DNA of 64,000 nucleotides from Acinetobacter nosocomialis (GCA_025736915.1 CP107049.1:1984001-2048000), one strand, 5' to 3'. Shown: positions 1 through 9,066, numbered from the stretch's first letter. Numbers and translations: made by a program. The notes: generated by a model not told the origin, from the sequence alone.

Positions 1-72
1 GCTTTAAAAGCGAACATTGATTATTCGCTATATATTTAAAATGCACTGATTGACTGCGTCGAAGGCACAATA

Positions 73-98
73 AAAAAGCACCTAAACAGTGCTTTTTT
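73..98. terminator. Bidirectional intrinsic terminator
   Basis: An inverted repeat with GCAC/GTGC core is flanked by six A on the left and six T on the right, so it can terminate on either strand. It lies just after the stop of the glutathionylspermidine-synthase-like gene read leftward. Bases 1-72 show no recognisable gene. Confidence 0.75.
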
Positions 99-115
99 AA
101 ATCTCTATTCGCTTA

Positions 116-1276
116 TTACTCGACAAAATAATGTGCTGCAAAGTGGGCATCATTACCAATGATGTCATAACAATCTTCACGAATAGACATGCCTGCACAT
201 TGATGTCCAACCATCCATAAACCAAGAGTAGGTAGTTGTCCTGAAAATAATGGGGTGTCTACCCATTTCTGTACGACATAACCATATTTGTCATAGTCAT
301 CAAAATAAAAGCTACCAGAAGCCGCACCTTGGTCATGGCCGTCTTGTAAAACCCGAATATTGGCCCCTTCCCTTGCCAAAATCGGCTTTTTCACCCATTT
401 GCCAGACAAACTTTGTTGCGGGTCATAGGTATGGGTTTCGACTAATAATGGATGATTGGGATAACACTTCCAAAGCTCAACCAGAATCGCTTTATTTGAA
501 AGTAGCATTTTCCAGCAGGGTTCAATCCACTGTGTTTGTGGGTGGATATATTGAGAAAATGCTTCTTCCCAGATCCATTCCCATGGATAGAGTTTAAATA
601 TATTTTGAATGGGCTGATTATGAAGATCGACAAAATCTTGCCCGTTCCAACCTATGTTCTCCATAGAAAGCTCGGAAACTTGTAGATGAGCTTGGTAAGC
701 GGTATCCATCAAATACTCGAGATTGCCCCAGTCTTCCCTTCCAGCTTCCTGACAGGCAGCAAAATGCACATGGCTACCACGCGGTAAAATTGTCTTCCAG
801 CGTTTAATCAGATCTTCATGAATGCTATTAAACTGGTCTCGGTTTGCAATGTCCGAGACTTGTTCTATCCACAGCCACTGCGCGACAGAAGCTTCAAGTA
901 AGCCGGTCGGTGTGTCGGCGTTATATTCCAGCATTTTGATATTTCGCCCATCGTAAGCGAAATCAAAGCGGCCATACAGCATCGGAACGTTTTGTTTCCA
1001 TGAGTTTTCAATATGGCTTATGGCGACTTCAGGAATTTGAAAATAAGCAGGATAGTCGCCCCGTTGAATGAGGTCTCCTACTACCGATAAACACATCTGA
1101 TGCAGTTCATTTGCTGCATCTTCAAGTTGTTCAATCTGCTTAAGCGTAAATTCATAAGCAACCCCTTCAGACCAGTAAATTGAGCCATCGAGAGAAGGTA
1201 AATTAAAATAATCAAAACCAATATTTTGATGCTCCACTTGCCAGTCTGGACGTGGAGTAAATATTTTTCTTTTCAT
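116..1276 (-). CDS. Glutathionylspermidine synthase family protein (ATP-grasp type)
   Basis: A 386-residue protein resembling the C-terminal synthetase half of E. coli Gsp (the preATP-grasp fold family PF03738). Visible family signatures are YGRFDFAYDG near residues 101-110, EYNADTPTGLLEA near 117-129, and a late KKPILAREGANI segment expected to contact ATP and magnesium. The N-terminal amidase domain of E. coli Gsp is absent, as in YjfC/YgiC-type homologues, so the real substrate (an ATP-dependent amide ligation, perhaps on a polyamine or peptide) is not known. It follows a DUF1190 lipoprotein gene by 21 bp on the same strand, the same pairing as ygiB-ygiC in enterobacteria. Start at the ATG giving MKRKIF; the ribosome site is weak, fitting translation within an operon. 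Confidence 0.85.
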   Translation of the reverse strand: MKRKIFTPRPDWQVEHQNIGFDYFNLPSLDGSIYWSEGVAYEFTLKQIEQLEDAANELHQMCLSVVGDLIQRGDYPAYFQIPEVAISHIENSWKQNVPMLYGRFDFAYDGRNIKMLEYNADTPTGLLEASVAQWLWIEQVSDIANRDQFNSIHEDLIKRWKTILPRGSHVHFAACQEAGREDWGNLEYLMDTAYQAHLQVSELSMENIGWNGQDFVDLHNQPIQNIFKLYPWEWIWEEAFSQYIHPQTQWIEPCWKMLLSNKAILVELWKCYPNHPLLVETHTYDPQQSLSGKWVKKPILAREGANIRVLQDGHDQGAASGSFYFDDYDKYGYVVQKWVDTPLFSGQLPTLGLWMVGHQCAGMSIREDCYDIIGNDAHFAAHYFVE

Positions 1277-1297
1277 ATTCAGTAAATGCCTGAGAAT

Positions 1298-1663
1298 TTA
1301 GCCGCCGAAAGAGAAGCCGCTACGACCAAAACCCCCACGTATTGGGGATGAAGAAGATGCGCTTTTCGCCGTACATGAAATAATGGGATGACCTACACTC
1401 AAATTGCTGTAAGGATGTAAGGTATTTCCGTTAAAAGAAACTTCCCGATTATTTCGATAATACGCAGGACCTAAATAGCGGCTACCGACATAGCTAGAAC
1501 CATGTCCACTTGAGCTATTTTCTTGTTTACATGTTTCATTATTCCAGTCGCGAGCACAGTCATATTGGTTGTTATATACATCTTGTACTAAAGGACCATC
1601 ATTATGGCTACATGCCGTGAGTAATAAAGGGACCACGACAAGATTAATTTTTTTAGAACGCAT
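1298..1663 (-). CDS. DUF1190 family lipoprotein (YgiB-like)
   Basis: About 121 residues. The start MRSKKINL is preferred over an upstream GTG because GGAG lies just ahead of it. A short hydrophobic segment leads to LLTAC, a lipobox with the acylated cysteine at about residue 18, so the mature protein is probably membrane-anchored. The body is rich in Ser, Asn and Tyr and ends in a Gly/Phe-rich tail (GGFGRSGFSFGG), which is typical of DUF1190 (YgiB/YjfM) proteins. Two Cys pairs in the middle could form disulfides. It is the first gene of a two-gene unit with the synthase-like gene downstream. Its biochemical function is unknown; co-occurrence suggests an envelope role. Confidence 0.75.
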   Translation of the reverse strand: MRSKKINLVVVPLLLTACSHNDGPLVQDVYNNQYDCARDWNNETCKQENSSSGHGSSYVGSRYLGPAYYRNNREVSFNGNTLHPYSNLSVGHPIISCTAKSASSSSPIRGGFGRSGFSFGG

Positions 1664-1812
1664 GAGACTCCACACATTTTAATAAGTATGTTCGGCATAA
1701 AAACCGAATCGCTGTTATCTATTATGTTTCTGATTAGGAAAGATAAATTTTAGGTTGGCATATGATATTAATCTGCTTTTTTAAAGTACAGCCTATTTTA
1801 AAGATTTAAATG

Positions 1813-1841
1813 ACAAGGCATCTCACGTGTAGATGCCTTGT
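1813..1841 (-). terminator. Hairpin after terC, probable terminator
   Basis: An 11-bp perfect stem (ACAAGGCATCT with its complement) and a seven-base loop sit ten bases beyond the terC stop codon. The downstream T-tract on the minus strand is poor, so termination may be partial. The loop contains CACGTG but the flanks do not match parS. Confidence 0.55.
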
Positions 1842-1850
1842 TGTGATGAG

Positions 1851-2807
1851 TTAAGACTGCAATTGCTTTTTGTTGTGTCGTAAAGAGAGATAAGCAGTAA
1901 TTGCTAACACTATTACGATAAAGCTTAACGAAATCCAGATTGGCATGTGGAATACATCAAGCAACAACATTTTCGCGCCAATGAACAATAAGATGATGCC
2001 TAAACCATACGGTAAGTAATGTAGTTTAGAAGCAGCGCCAGCAAGTAAAAAGAACATTGCGCGTAAACCTAAAATTGCCATTAAATTTGCTGTTAAAACA
2101 ATAAACGGATCGCTAGTAACCGCGAAAATAGCAGGAATAGAATCTACCGCGAAAATCACATCTGAAGCTTCAACTAAAATCAAAACTAGAAATAACGGCG
2201 TTGCCCACAATAAACCATTTTGACGGACAAAGAATTTGTCACCATCAAGCTGTGGGGTAATACGCATGTGCTTACGTAGCCATTTTAAAACTTTGATATC
2301 TTCGATATTGGTTTCTTCTTCTTGGCCCTTTAAGAACTTAAAGCCTGTATATACCAAGAATGCACCGAAAATATAAAGCACCCAAGAGAACTCTTGTACG
2401 AACCATGCACCAATAAAGATAAAAAGGGTACGCAGTACGATTGCACCTAATACGCCGTAGAGCAAAATTTTACGTTGTAATGCAGCTGGAATAGCAAACG
2501 CCGCAAAAATCATTAACCAAACGAAAACGTTGTCAATTGCGAGGGACTTTTCAAGTAAGTAACCTGCAAAGTATTCCATGGTTTTTTGGTTTGCTAAGTT
2601 CACTCCAACCGTTTGTTGGAGATAAAGCCATAAACCACCACCAAATAAGGCTGCGACGCTTACCCATGCCACACTCCAGTAAGCAGCTTGCTTAATTGAT
2701 ACATCTTGACCTTGTTTTTGCTTAAAGCCTAAAAAGTCAATTAAGAGCATGACAATGACAATGCCAAAGAATGCTACGTACAGCCATAAATTGCCGATTG
2801 TTTCCAT
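1851..2807 (-). CDS. TerC/Alx family membrane protein, probable manganese exporter
   Basis: A polytopic inner-membrane protein of 318 residues, the normal TerC/Alx length, with about nine hydrophobic segments. Two conserved acidic motifs mark the family: EKSLAIDNVFVW in the first half and EASDVIFAVDSIPAIFAVT in the second; their Asp/Glu residues are thought to coordinate the transported metal. Start set at METIGNLW because GGAGGA precedes it at good spacing; an upstream in-frame start would begin inside the riboswitch terminator region. The leader carries a yybP-ykoY Mn(II) riboswitch, which argues for manganese export rather than the tellurite function in the family name. It is transcribed alone. 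Confidence 0.9.
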   Translation of the reverse strand: METIGNLWLYVAFFGIVIVMLLIDFLGFKQKQGQDVSIKQAAYWSVAWVSVAALFGGGLWLYLQQTVGVNLANQKTMEYFAGYLLEKSLAIDNVFVWLMIFAAFAIPAALQRKILLYGVLGAIVLRTLFIFIGAWFVQEFSWVLYIFGAFLVYTGFKFLKGQEEETNIEDIKVLKWLRKHMRITPQLDGDKFFVRQNGLLWATPLFLVLILVEASDVIFAVDSIPAIFAVTSDPFIVLTANLMAILGLRAMFFLLAGAASKLHYLPYGLGIILLFIGAKMLLLDVFHMPIWISLSFIVIVLAITAYLSLRHNKKQLQS

Positions 2808-2837
2808 AAATCCTCCATACATCCGGCAATTGGGCAT

Positions 2838-2895
2838 AAAAAAACCTCGACCAGTTGCCAGATGAATTAAACATCTGTATCAACATGATCAAGGT
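2838..2895 (-). terminator. Riboswitch-controlled intrinsic terminator of terC
   Basis: The arms pair over about 14 bp with one bulged base and enclose an inner CAGATG/CATCTG hairpin. Seven consecutive T follow on the transcribed strand, just before the terC ribosome-binding site. This is the off state of the riboswitch. Confidence 0.75.
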
Positions 2896-3012
2896 CTTGC
2901 CTACATCATGAATTTCACGATGCTCAGATACCGACTTTTAATAAAAGTGTATTGACGATATCTGACACATAACATTGCTGTTATGTTTGGAGGAGGCTAC
3001 TCCCCTTGTCAA
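2838..3012 (-). promoter_or_regulatory. yybP-ykoY manganese riboswitch with terminator expression platform
   Basis: Read on the minus strand, the leader contains GGGGAGTAGCC (starting at 3005), the hallmark of the yybP-ykoY aptamer, and lies directly upstream of a TerC gene, a standard target. The aptamer closing stem can form between GACAAGG (3010-3004) and CCTTGATC (2894-2887). The same CCTTGATC also forms the 5' arm of a long hairpin (2895-2881 with 2857-2844) followed by seven T (2844-2838). The two structures exclude each other, so Mn(II) binding should prevent termination and turn terC on. Motif and context are seen; the on-switch logic is inferred from known members. Confidence 0.85.
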
Positions 3013-3125
3013 ACTAAATTCTGTATTGGATAAAACCTATCCAATTTCACATAGAATGGCAGATTTTTTTGTATTACGCAACTGAACTTAATCTCGTGGT
3101 TTTAATATAAAAAAAGATCTACGCA

Positions 3126-3722
3126 TTATTTAATCAAACCGCGGTCTAAAAGCGGTTTGCATATAATCTGGTAAAGGTGAATAAAGAATGCGGTCAAACT
3201 TGTACCGTAAGCATGCCAGAAGTAATAACCTGCCGTATTGACCAGAAGCGCGACAATAAAAGCCCCCAACATGTCTAAAGGGAAATGCACACCTAAATAA
3301 ATACGTGACCACGCCACCACAAATGACAAAAATAACAGAATCATTCCAATCATTTTGCGCTGAGCAAACAAATAAGACAACGCGATGGTGCTGAAAATCA
3401 GCATATGATTACTTGGAAAAGACGCTGTTGGTGCATGTTCAATAAACGTTGTACCCACACCCATTACAAATGGTCTTGGATGGTGATAAAACAAAGAAAT
3501 AACATAACCCACTAAAAGTGATATGCAGGTTAAAAAGACAGATTTAATGACCCTATTTTTTAAATCTTGATCGCCATAAAACCATAAAAATGTAAGGATG
3601 AATAACAGGATATACAGGAGATCATTAGCAAAAAAGATAGCAAGACGAATGATAAATTGACTCGCATCCTGAGCACCATTTATGACATGGAATAAGCTAA
3701 GGTTGAGTGTTTCTAAAGACAT
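3126..3722 (-). CDS. PAP2 family phosphatase, BcrC-like undecaprenyl-pyrophosphatase
   Basis: A 198-residue membrane protein with about five or six hydrophobic segments. The three lipid-phosphatase motifs are visible: HHPRPF at 80-85, SFPSNH at 101-106 with the catalytic His, and SRIYLGVHFPLD at 139-150 with the second catalytic His and its Asp. The size and motif spacing fit BcrC-type enzymes that recycle undecaprenyl pyrophosphate on the outer side of the inner membrane, for peptidoglycan and capsule carrier lipid; a general phosphatidate phosphatase is the alternative. It is monocistronic, with its start at the ATG giving MSLETLNLS. The gap 3013-3125 before the riboswitch shows nothing further that I can name. 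Confidence 0.85.
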   Translation of the reverse strand: MSLETLNLSLFHVINGAQDASQFIIRLAIFFANDLLYILLFILTFLWFYGDQDLKNRVIKSVFLTCISLLVGYVISLFYHHPRPFVMGVGTTFIEHAPTASFPSNHMLIFSTIALSYLFAQRKMIGMILLFLSFVVAWSRIYLGVHFPLDMLGAFIVALLVNTAGYYFWHAYGTSLTAFFIHLYQIICKPLLDRGLIK

Positions 3723-3925
3723 TCATATTCCAAACAAGAACAAAAAAACGTGGGCTATGATAAAGAATTAAGCCTATTGTCTTGATAAAGAATTGTCACA
3801 AAAATGAAATATAGTTTATTGATGAGTAAAGATTAATCAGCAGACCTAAATAATTTTTAATGCGTGATCTGGTGGTTAATATTAAAGTGTTAACGTGTTG
3901 GCACTTTATTCGAGAACGTTATTTT

Positions 3926-5104
3926 ATGACTACTCAAGAAAAACAGAAAAAATTAAGTTTGAGGCCTTTATCTCCAAGAGATCCTAAACAGCCGCATAGA
4001 GCAGCAACTCCCCTCGAATTATTGTTCGATTTAATTTTTGTGGTCGCGATTGCAACAGCAGGTCAGCAGTTACACCACGCGATTATTGAAAATCATCTCT
4101 GGCATGCACTGCCAAGCTACTTAATGGTGTTTTTTGCGCTGTGGTGGGCATGGATGAATTTTTCATGGTTCGCTTCAGCTTACGATAATGATGATGCATT
4201 GTATCGATGCCTTACTTTTGTTCAGATTGTAGGTTCATTGGTGATGGCCGCAGGTATTCCTGATGTGTTTCGTAGTCAGGATTTTGACATCATTATTGTG
4301 GGCTATGTGATTATGCGCTTGGCTTTAGTCACCCAGTGGCTCAGAGCAGCAAAACATGATCCTGAACGGCGAGTTACGGCTTACCGCTATGCGATCGGTA
4401 TAGTCTTGGTACAAATTGGCTGGCTTGTAGCTAACTTTGCTCATGTCCTTTCTATACCTCTATTTTTATGTCTAGTTGTGTTCGAGTTATTTGTTCCCAT
4501 CTATGCAGAAAAACATTCGCCTACGCCGTGGCATCCTCATCATATTGTAGAGCGCTATGCTCTCCTCACTATTATTGTTTTGGGCGAATCAATTGTTGGT
4601 AGTTTTAATGCCATACGTGATGCGCTTGCGGCTCAATCTATCAATATTCCAGCCGTTTTCTTAATGATTGGTGGATTGATGCTCATGTTTGCAATGTGGT
4701 GGGCTTACTTTGATCGCAGTGAACAGCATCATCATTTTAAAGGTGTACGCCCATTTGTATGGGGTTATGGTCATTATTTTGTTTTTGTGAGTATTGCTGC
4801 GGTGGGTGCTGCGCTTGCCGCCGCCGTGGATGTCACTACCCATCATGCACATATCTCTGATTTATATATGGGTGTGATTGTTGCTGTGAGTGTGGTGCTT
4901 TATACCACTTGTATATGGATGTTATACGAGTTTGAGTGTTTAGCTGGAATTTCTAAATGGTTTTATCCTATTACCGCGCTTATTATTTTATGTATTCCAT
5001 TCATTTGTAATAACGTGGGATATAGCGTGTTTGCAATGGGTATTGTTTATACCTTACGTTTATTTATTTCCAATAAATTTATGGAAACTATTGAATCTGA
5101 GTAG
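3926..5104 (+). CDS. LtrA-like low temperature requirement family membrane protein
   Basis: A 392-residue polytopic membrane protein if started at MTTQEKQKK. The longer in-frame start at 3860 adds a 22-residue extension without a good ribosome site and is less likely. The N-terminal signature TPLELLFDLIFVVAIATAG is the hallmark of bacterial LtrA (PF06772). About ten or eleven hydrophobic segments follow, with conserved ERYALLTIIVLGESIVG in the middle. LtrA was named from a Listeria cold-sensitive mutant, but the molecular function of the family is not established. It is convergent with mpl, sharing a bidirectional terminator. Confidence 0.85.
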   Translation: MTTQEKQKKLSLRPLSPRDPKQPHRAATPLELLFDLIFVVAIATAGQQLHHAIIENHLWHALPSYLMVFFALWWAWMNFSWFASAYDNDDALYRCLTFVQIVGSLVMAAGIPDVFRSQDFDIIIVGYVIMRLALVTQWLRAAKHDPERRVTAYRYAIGIVLVQIGWLVANFAHVLSIPLFLCLVVFELFVPIYAEKHSPTPWHPHHIVERYALLTIIVLGESIVGSFNAIRDALAAQSINIPAVFLMIGGLMLMFAMWWAYFDRSEQHHHFKGVRPFVWGYGHYFVFVSIAAVGAALAAAVDVTTHHAHISDLYMGVIVAVSVVLYTTCIWMLYEFECLAGISKWFYPITALIILCIPFICNNVGYSVFAMGIVYTLRLFISNKFMETIESE

Positions 5105-5122
5105 GTTTAAAAACGATTTAAT

Positions 5123-5155
5123 AAAAAACGGGTTTCAATTTGAAACCCGTTTTTT
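5123..5155. terminator. Bidirectional terminator between ltrA-like gene and mpl
   Basis: A perfect stem (ACGGGTTTCA with its complement) around a short AT loop is flanked by A6 and T6, so it serves both convergent genes. Confidence 0.9.
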
Positions 5156-5173
5156 AGATATTAAAGGAGCAAT

Positions 5174-6547
5174 TTAGGCAGCTTTTGCTTTTAGTGCGCT
5201 TATAAGTTTTTGATGTAAGCCACCAAAGCCGCCATTAGACATAATCACAACAGCATCGCCTTCACCTGCTTCATTGACAATACGGTTAATAATTTCATCA
5301 AGTGAACGGCTGACTTGAGCACGGTTTGATGCAGCTTCAATTACAGGTTGTAAATCCCAGTCTAAACCTTCTGGCTGGTACCAGATAACGTCATCTGCTA
5401 ATCGTGCTGAATGCGCTAAGCCATCCTTATGACTGCCCATACGCATGGTATTTGAGCGCGGTTCAATAATGGCCCATAAACGGCGTTCACCTAAGCGTTT
5501 ACGTGCGCCATCTAAAGTAGTATCAATGGCTGTTGGATGGTGAGCGAAGTCATCATAAACCTCGATACCATTCACGGTATCGAGTAACTCCATACGGCGT
5601 TTTACACCGCCAAAGTTAGATAAAGCTTCACAAGCCTTTTCAAGTGCAACGCCCACATGTTGAGCGGCTGCAATGGTTGCCACAGCATTAGCTACGCTAT
5701 GTTGCCCTGTCATGCTCCATTTCACCTCGCCAACGACATTGCCATTTTCGAGGACTTTAAAATGGCTGCCATCAATTGAAATTAATTCGGCAGACAATGC
5801 AGCTTTTTCATTCGCTTCTAAACTTGTACGAATCACTGGCGTCCAGCAACCCATTTCAAGCACTTCATCAATATGAGTTTCGGTAATTGGCGCAATAATA
5901 CGGCCTTCACTTGGAATAGTACGAACCAGATGATGGAATTGTTTTTGAATCGCTGCTAGGTCATCAAAAATATCGGCATGGTCAAATTCAAGGTTATTTA
6001 AAATCGCCGTTTTTGGATGATAATGAACAAACTTAGAACGTTTATCAAAGAAAGCTGAGTCATATTCGTCGGCTTCAACGCAGAAGTATTTGCCACCGCC
6101 TAAACGAGCGCTTTCACTAAAACCAAGTGGAACACCGCCAATTAAAAAGCCTGGGTTTAAACCAGCCTGATCAAGTACCCAAGCCAACATGGTTGTTGTA
6201 GTTGTTTTTCCATGAGTACCCGCCACACCAAGGACATGTTTGCCTTGTAAAACGTGATCGGCAAGGAACTGTGGACCAGAAATATATGGCAGGCCTTCAT
6301 TGAGCATATATTCCACGGCATCAATACCACGTTTCATGGCATTGCCGACAATAACCAAGTCCGGATGAGGCTGTAAATGGCTACGGTCATAGCCTTGCAT
6401 GAGTTCAATACCTGCATTTTCTAACTGGGTAGACATTGGCGGGTAAACGTTTGAATCGGAACCTGTTACCTTATGTCCTAAATCACGAGCTAAAAGTGCT
6501 AAAGAGCCCATAAAAGTGCCACAAATACCCAAGATATGCAGATGCAT
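5174..6547 (-). CDS. mpl: UDP-MurNAc:L-Ala-gamma-D-Glu-meso-DAP ligase
   Basis: Cytoplasmic murein-recycling ligase: it joins the tripeptide released from turned-over peptidoglycan to UDP-MurNAc, using ATP. At 457 residues it has the normal Mpl length. It starts with HILGICGTFMGSLALLARD (Rossmann-like N-domain) and carries the ATP-binding loop GTHGKTTTT at 110-118. The central Mur ligase domain has EADEYDSAFFDKRSKF, and the C-terminal domain has YDDFAHHPTAI and EPRSNTMRMG. The ICGTFMG variant at the N-terminus distinguishes Mpl from MurC. It is alone in its transcription unit. Together with mupP and ampD elsewhere in the window it covers several steps of wall recycling. Confidence 0.95.
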   Translation of the reverse strand: MHLHILGICGTFMGSLALLARDLGHKVTGSDSNVYPPMSTQLENAGIELMQGYDRSHLQPHPDLVIVGNAMKRGIDAVEYMLNEGLPYISGPQFLADHVLQGKHVLGVAGTHGKTTTTTMLAWVLDQAGLNPGFLIGGVPLGFSESARLGGGKYFCVEADEYDSAFFDKRSKFVHYHPKTAILNNLEFDHADIFDDLAAIQKQFHHLVRTIPSEGRIIAPITETHIDEVLEMGCWTPVIRTSLEANEKAALSAELISIDGSHFKVLENGNVVGEVKWSMTGQHSVANAVATIAAAQHVGVALEKACEALSNFGGVKRRMELLDTVNGIEVYDDFAHHPTAIDTTLDGARKRLGERRLWAIIEPRSNTMRMGSHKDGLAHSARLADDVIWYQPEGLDWDLQPVIEAASNRAQVSRSLDEIINRIVNEAGEGDAVVIMSNGGFGGLHQKLISALKAKAA

Positions 6548-6788
6548 TGCTCGCCTTCTCCACTGCTTTTGTACACAGTATTAATGTGAATTACTGTGTT
6601 TTCATTATTGATAAATTTGCCAGCAACGATAGCAAGGCTCAACTGGAAAAGATAGTCAAAATTCGTTGTTGTTCTACGTGTTTGAGGCACTCATAAAAGT
6701 ACAGCTTTATTTTTTAGATTTAAGCTGAATTATAGTTTTATCTTTTATAATGTTTTTAATCCATATTAATACTTAAATCATCGTGACG

Positions 6789-7151
6789 ATGAAGGATGTG
6801 CCTTTGAGCCCAACAGTTTTAGCTTTTGTGCTATTAATTATTTCGAACTGTTTTATGACACTTGCATGGTATGGGCATCTTAAATTTTTGCACCATGCTC
6901 CATTCTGGCAAGCGATTCTATTCGGTTGGATTATCGCCCTACTGGAATATAGTTTTATGATTCCAGCAACTCGAATCTTGAGTGATCAAAACTGGACCTT
7001 GGGTGAAATGAAAATTACCCAAGAAGTAGTCACTCTCATTGTATTTGTGCCATTTATGGTGTTGTTATTTAAGCAACCGTTTAAATTAGACTATGTTTGG
7101 GCCATGTTATGCCTGTTTGGCTGCGTCTATTTTGTATTTAGAAGCCAGTAA
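6789..7151 (+). CDS. DMT superfamily / DUF486 membrane protein
   Basis: A small membrane protein of about 120 residues with four hydrophobic helices, matching the DUF486 (PF04342) family within the drug/metabolite transporter group. Family-like segments include FMTLAWYGHLKF near residue 20, WIIALLEYSFMIPATRI around 45-62 and the terminal CLFGCVYFVFRSQ. The ATG at 6789 (MKDVPLSP) is chosen; a GTG six bases upstream is possible. The substrate is unknown. It is divergent from mpl over a 240-bp gap in which I see no clear motif, and is followed by purE. Confidence 0.8.
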   Translation: MKDVPLSPTVLAFVLLIISNCFMTLAWYGHLKFLHHAPFWQAILFGWIIALLEYSFMIPATRILSDQNWTLGEMKITQEVVTLIVFVPFMVLLFKQPFKLDYVWAMLCLFGCVYFVFRSQ

Positions 7152-7334
7152 AATTATTTGAAATCAGGTTTTCAGATAGATCGTTGTTAAATCCATCGGA
7201 TTCATGCTTTTTCCTCATAAACTTGGGCTTTGGGGTGAGTGAAAAAACAGCTATAATATTGGCCTCATCTTTTTCTCTCATGCTTGGCTTGGTGCAAGTC
7301 GAGTTTTTACCATTTTTACGCTTTGGAAATGCCA

Positions 7335-7847
7335 ATGAACGCGGTCGCAACAGATACCCAACCTTTAGTCGGAATTATCATGGGTTCCCAGTCCGATTGG
7401 GCAACGCTTGAACATACTGCCAATATGCTTAAACAGCTTGGTGTCCCATTTGAAGCGGAAGTGGTATCTGCTCACCGTACGCCAGACCGTTTATTTGAAT
7501 ATGCAGAAACTGCGCGTGATCGTGGTATTCAAGTGATTATTGCAGGCGCCGGTGGTGCTGCGCACTTACCAGGTATGTGTGCTGCAAAAACTGACTTACC
7601 TGTGTTGGGTGTACCAGTTAAATCATCAATTTTAAATGGTGTAGATTCATTACTTTCAATCGTACAAATGCCAGCAGGTATCGCAGTCGGTACTTTGGCA
7701 ATTGGTCCAGCTGGTGCGACCAATGCTGCGATTATGGCTGCTCAAATCTTAGGTTTAACTCGTCCTGAAATCGCAAAAAATGTTGCAGATTTCCGTGCTG
7801 CGCAAACTGATAAAGTTGCAAGCAACAATATTCCGGGACAGGTTTAA
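7335..7847 (+). CDS. purE: N5-carboxyaminoimidazole ribonucleotide mutase
   Basis: Class I PurE converts N5-CAIR to CAIR in purine synthesis. The start [10 protein letters not shown] gives about 170 residues, the usual size; the longer in-frame extension to 7284 has no homology-like content, and an ATG two codons upstream is an alternative. The signature [10 protein letters not shown] is followed by the catalytic SAHRTPDR and the glycine-rich [12 protein letters not shown] loop that binds the nucleotide. purK starts nine bases after its stop, so the two are co-transcribed and supply consecutive steps of the same conversion. Confidence 0.95.
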   Translation: MNAVATDTQPLVGIIMGSQSDWATLEHTANMLKQLGVPFEAEVVSAHRTPDRLFEYAETARDRGIQVIIAGAGGAAHLPGMCAAKTDLPVLGVPVKSSILNGVDSLLSIVQMPAGIAVGTLAIGPAGATNAAIMAAQILGLTRPEIAKNVADFRAAQTDKVASNNIPGQV

Positions 7848-7856
7848 GAGGCTGAA

Positions 7857-8978
7857 ATGGATAAAACTATCGGTATTTTTGGTGGTGGGCAATTGGGCCG
7901 CATGATGGCACAAGCAGCGTTACCATTAAATATTCAATGTACTTTTTTTGAAGCAAATACAGATTGTCCAGCAGGTGTTTTAGGCCAAGTTTTTTCTAGC
8001 CAAGATGAACAAGGTTTAAAGCAGTTTATTGAAAGCGCTGATGTTTTTAGTCTTGAGTTTGAAAATACGCCGGTTGCGGACGTAGATGTTTTAACACAAA
8101 CCAAAACATTGCACCCTCCCCGTATTGCTTTAGCAACTGCGCAAAATCGTTTATCAGAAAAAGCATTGTTTGATGAACTTGCGATTCCAGTTGCGCCGTA
8201 TCGTGCTGTAGACAGCCTAGAAAGCTTAAAAAAAGCTGTTGCTGAGCTTGGTTTGCCGATTGTACTCAAGACAGCAACTGGTGGATATGACGGCAAAGGT
8301 CAGTTTGTACTTCGTTCAGAAGACCAAATTGATACAGCTTGGGCTGAACTTGGTCCTGCAAAAAGTTTAGTTGCTGAAAGTTTTGTGAAATTTTCTCGCG
8401 AAGTTTCGATTATTGCAGTACGCGGTCAAAATGGTGAAGTAAAAACTTGGCCATTAGCTGAAAACCACCATCACAACGGTATTTTGTCGCACTCAATCGT
8501 ACCTGCACCGAACAGTGAAGCTCTACAACCTGTAGCTCAAGACTACATTACTCGTTTGTTAAATCATCTCAACTATGTTGGTGTCCTGACTCTCGAGCTA
8601 TTTGTGACAGAACAAGGCTTATGTGCAAATGAGATGGCACCACGTGTGCATAACTCTGGCCACTGGTCAATTGAAGGCGCCGTATGTTCACAGTTTGAAA
8701 ACCATATTCGAGCTGTTGCAGGACTACCATTGGGTTCAACAGACGTTGTTCGACCAACGGTTATGATCAATATTATTGGTCAGCATCCTAAAACTGAAGA
8801 TGTTTTGGCACTAAATGGCGCTCATCTGCACCTTTATAACAAATCAGAACGTGCTGGCCGTAAGTTGGGCCACATTACATTAATGCCTGTGGATAGTAAT
8901 GAATTGACGAATTTATGCCGTCAATTAGCGAAAATTTTGCCAGAACCACTCGCATTGACAGCTGATATGACCATTTAA
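7857..8978 (+). CDS. purK: N5-carboxyaminoimidazole ribonucleotide synthase
   Basis: PurK makes N5-CAIR from AIR, bicarbonate and ATP, the substrate for PurE encoded immediately upstream. The 373-residue ATP-grasp protein begins IGIFGGGQLGRMMAQAA (nucleotide-binding N-domain) and has the ATP-grasp segment LPIVLKTATGGYDGKGQ in the middle. The conserved ENHHHNGILSHSIVPAP and EMAPRVHNSGHWSIEG motifs follow. Length is normal. An intrinsic terminator follows its stop, and the repeat-rich region starts right after that. Confidence 0.95.
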   Translation: MDKTIGIFGGGQLGRMMAQAALPLNIQCTFFEANTDCPAGVLGQVFSSQDEQGLKQFIESADVFSLEFENTPVADVDVLTQTKTLHPPRIALATAQNRLSEKALFDELAIPVAPYRAVDSLESLKKAVAELGLPIVLKTATGGYDGKGQFVLRSEDQIDTAWAELGPAKSLVAESFVKFSREVSIIAVRGQNGEVKTWPLAENHHHNGILSHSIVPAPNSEALQPVAQDYITRLLNHLNYVGVLTLELFVTEQGLCANEMAPRVHNSGHWSIEGAVCSQFENHIRAVAGLPLGSTDVVRPTVMINIIGQHPKTEDVLALNGAHLHLYNKSERAGRKLGHITLMPVDSNELTNLCRQLAKILPEPLALTADMTI

Positions 8979-8995
8979 TTAAGTTAAAATTTCTA

Positions 8996-9022
8996 AAAAG
9001 CGATCTTCGGATCGCTTTTTTT
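8996..9022 (+). terminator. Terminator of purEK
   Basis: A GCGATC stem with a TTCG-type loop is preceded by A5 and followed by a run of seven T, a classic strong intrinsic terminator. Confidence 0.9.
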
Positions 9023-9066
9023 GTCTTTTAAATTTAAAAAATTTAAGAAACCTAATGTTGTTCTGC

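Noticed and set aside
1820..1830. CACGTG in the terC terminator loop as parS
   Set aside because: The flanking bases do not match the parS arms; it is simply the loop of the hairpin.
7184..7411. A 75-codon frame overlapping the purE start
   Set aside because: It runs out of frame into purE, which is firmly identified, and has no supporting signal.
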